A stretch of 64,000 nucleotides of DNA from Lepidostoma basale. Taxonomy: Eukaryota; Arthropoda; Insecta; Trichoptera; Lepidostomatidae. How positions within the stretch are numbered: the first letter of the stretch is position 1; the number at the start of each line of letters is the position of its first letter. Both the position numbers and the translations under genes were made by a program. Below are positions 63,790 to 64,000 of this stretch, piece after piece. Under the pieces are notes generated by a model. That model was given only the letters and a program-made list of their open reading frames with translations. It did not search any database and was not told where the DNA came from. The stretch spans positions 682,001 through 746,000 of the forward strand of contig JAHDVF020001018.1 in assembly GCA_022606425.2 (NCBI GenBank), in the 5' to 3' direction.

Positions 63790-63960
63790 TTCGCCTTCAT
63801 TTTGTGTTATAGAGTCATTTTTGAATAACCATGAAAATATATTGTGTTTTCACAACACTTTATTACACATTTCAGGCACGTTTCGGAAGGCTCTCCTCTT
63901 TCCCCGGTGTGAAATTTTAAAGATTATAATTTGTCTGACACATGTCTATGAAGAGTGATA
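63790..63960 (-). mobile_element. P3-like element, cut near window end
   Basis: cacaacactttattacacat, ttcaggcacgtttcggaagg, ctctcctctttccccgg. Minus core: GGGGAA, A, hairpin region, CCTTCC, GAAA, CGTG, CC. The order is kept but CTGANGA is lost. A second arm (tctgacacatgtctatgaag, 63932-63951) follows. Confidence 0.5.
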
Positions 63961-64000
63961 TTTCATCCATAAATTAATTAGATTAATATAATTAGGACAG

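Overview
This window is AT-rich, intron-like nuclear DNA from an insect, most likely a moth or butterfly. The evidence is the mix of mariner, truncated RTE-type LINEs, tRNA-derived SINEs and short palindromic repeats, with no bacterial gene structure. The species call is inference. Almost everything readable is mobile-element debris. The only good host-coding evidence is one 100-bp exon at 61164-61263 (+), with acceptor and donor sites and a single open frame. A 24-nt microexon at 3148-3171 is a weak second candidate. If both belong to one plus-strand gene, most of the window is one intron of about 58 kb.

Layout. One RTE-like LINE family (called RTE-A here) has more than 20 copies, nearly all 5'-truncated, ending in a coding stop and a short (GTTA)n tail. 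The longest is 37327-38455, with reverse transcriptase motifs GVKQGC and YADD. Other LINE fragments are RTE-B to RTE-F (local labels) and Jockey-like pieces (10829-11065, 12975-13660, 15895-16540, 34300-34620). Two tRNA-derived SINE families are present. DNA transposons are a mariner with one internal stop (19413-20680), two elements with 8-bp duplications of hAT type (14767-15015, 38919-39772), three TTAA-flanked piggyBac-like elements (8945-9176, 19171-20755, 54480-55247) and several short inverted-repeat elements.

The most interesting part is a set of non-coding, mostly palindromic repeats that I label P1 to P6. Their sequences differ, but they share one RNA-like grammar: CTGANGA, one extra base, a hairpin whose closing pair is G-C, then GAAA, a small palindrome (CATG, CCGG or CAGCTG) and TC or TT. 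This is close to the core of a type I hammerhead ribozyme with a palindromic helix III, as known from Penelope-like elements and retrozymes. Several copies have 9-14 bp target-site duplications rather than the fixed 2, 4 or 8 bp of DNA transposons, which points to reverse transcription. P7 lacks the motif, but one copy is a head-to-tail tandem within a 14-bp duplication.

Nested insertions give relative ages. Examples are P1 interrupted by a TTAA element interrupted by mariner; RTE-A interrupted by a SINE interrupted by RTE-A with an inverted 5' end; and RTE-B interrupted by P4, P7 or hAT. No complete autonomous element, structural RNA gene, CRISPR array or virus was recognised.
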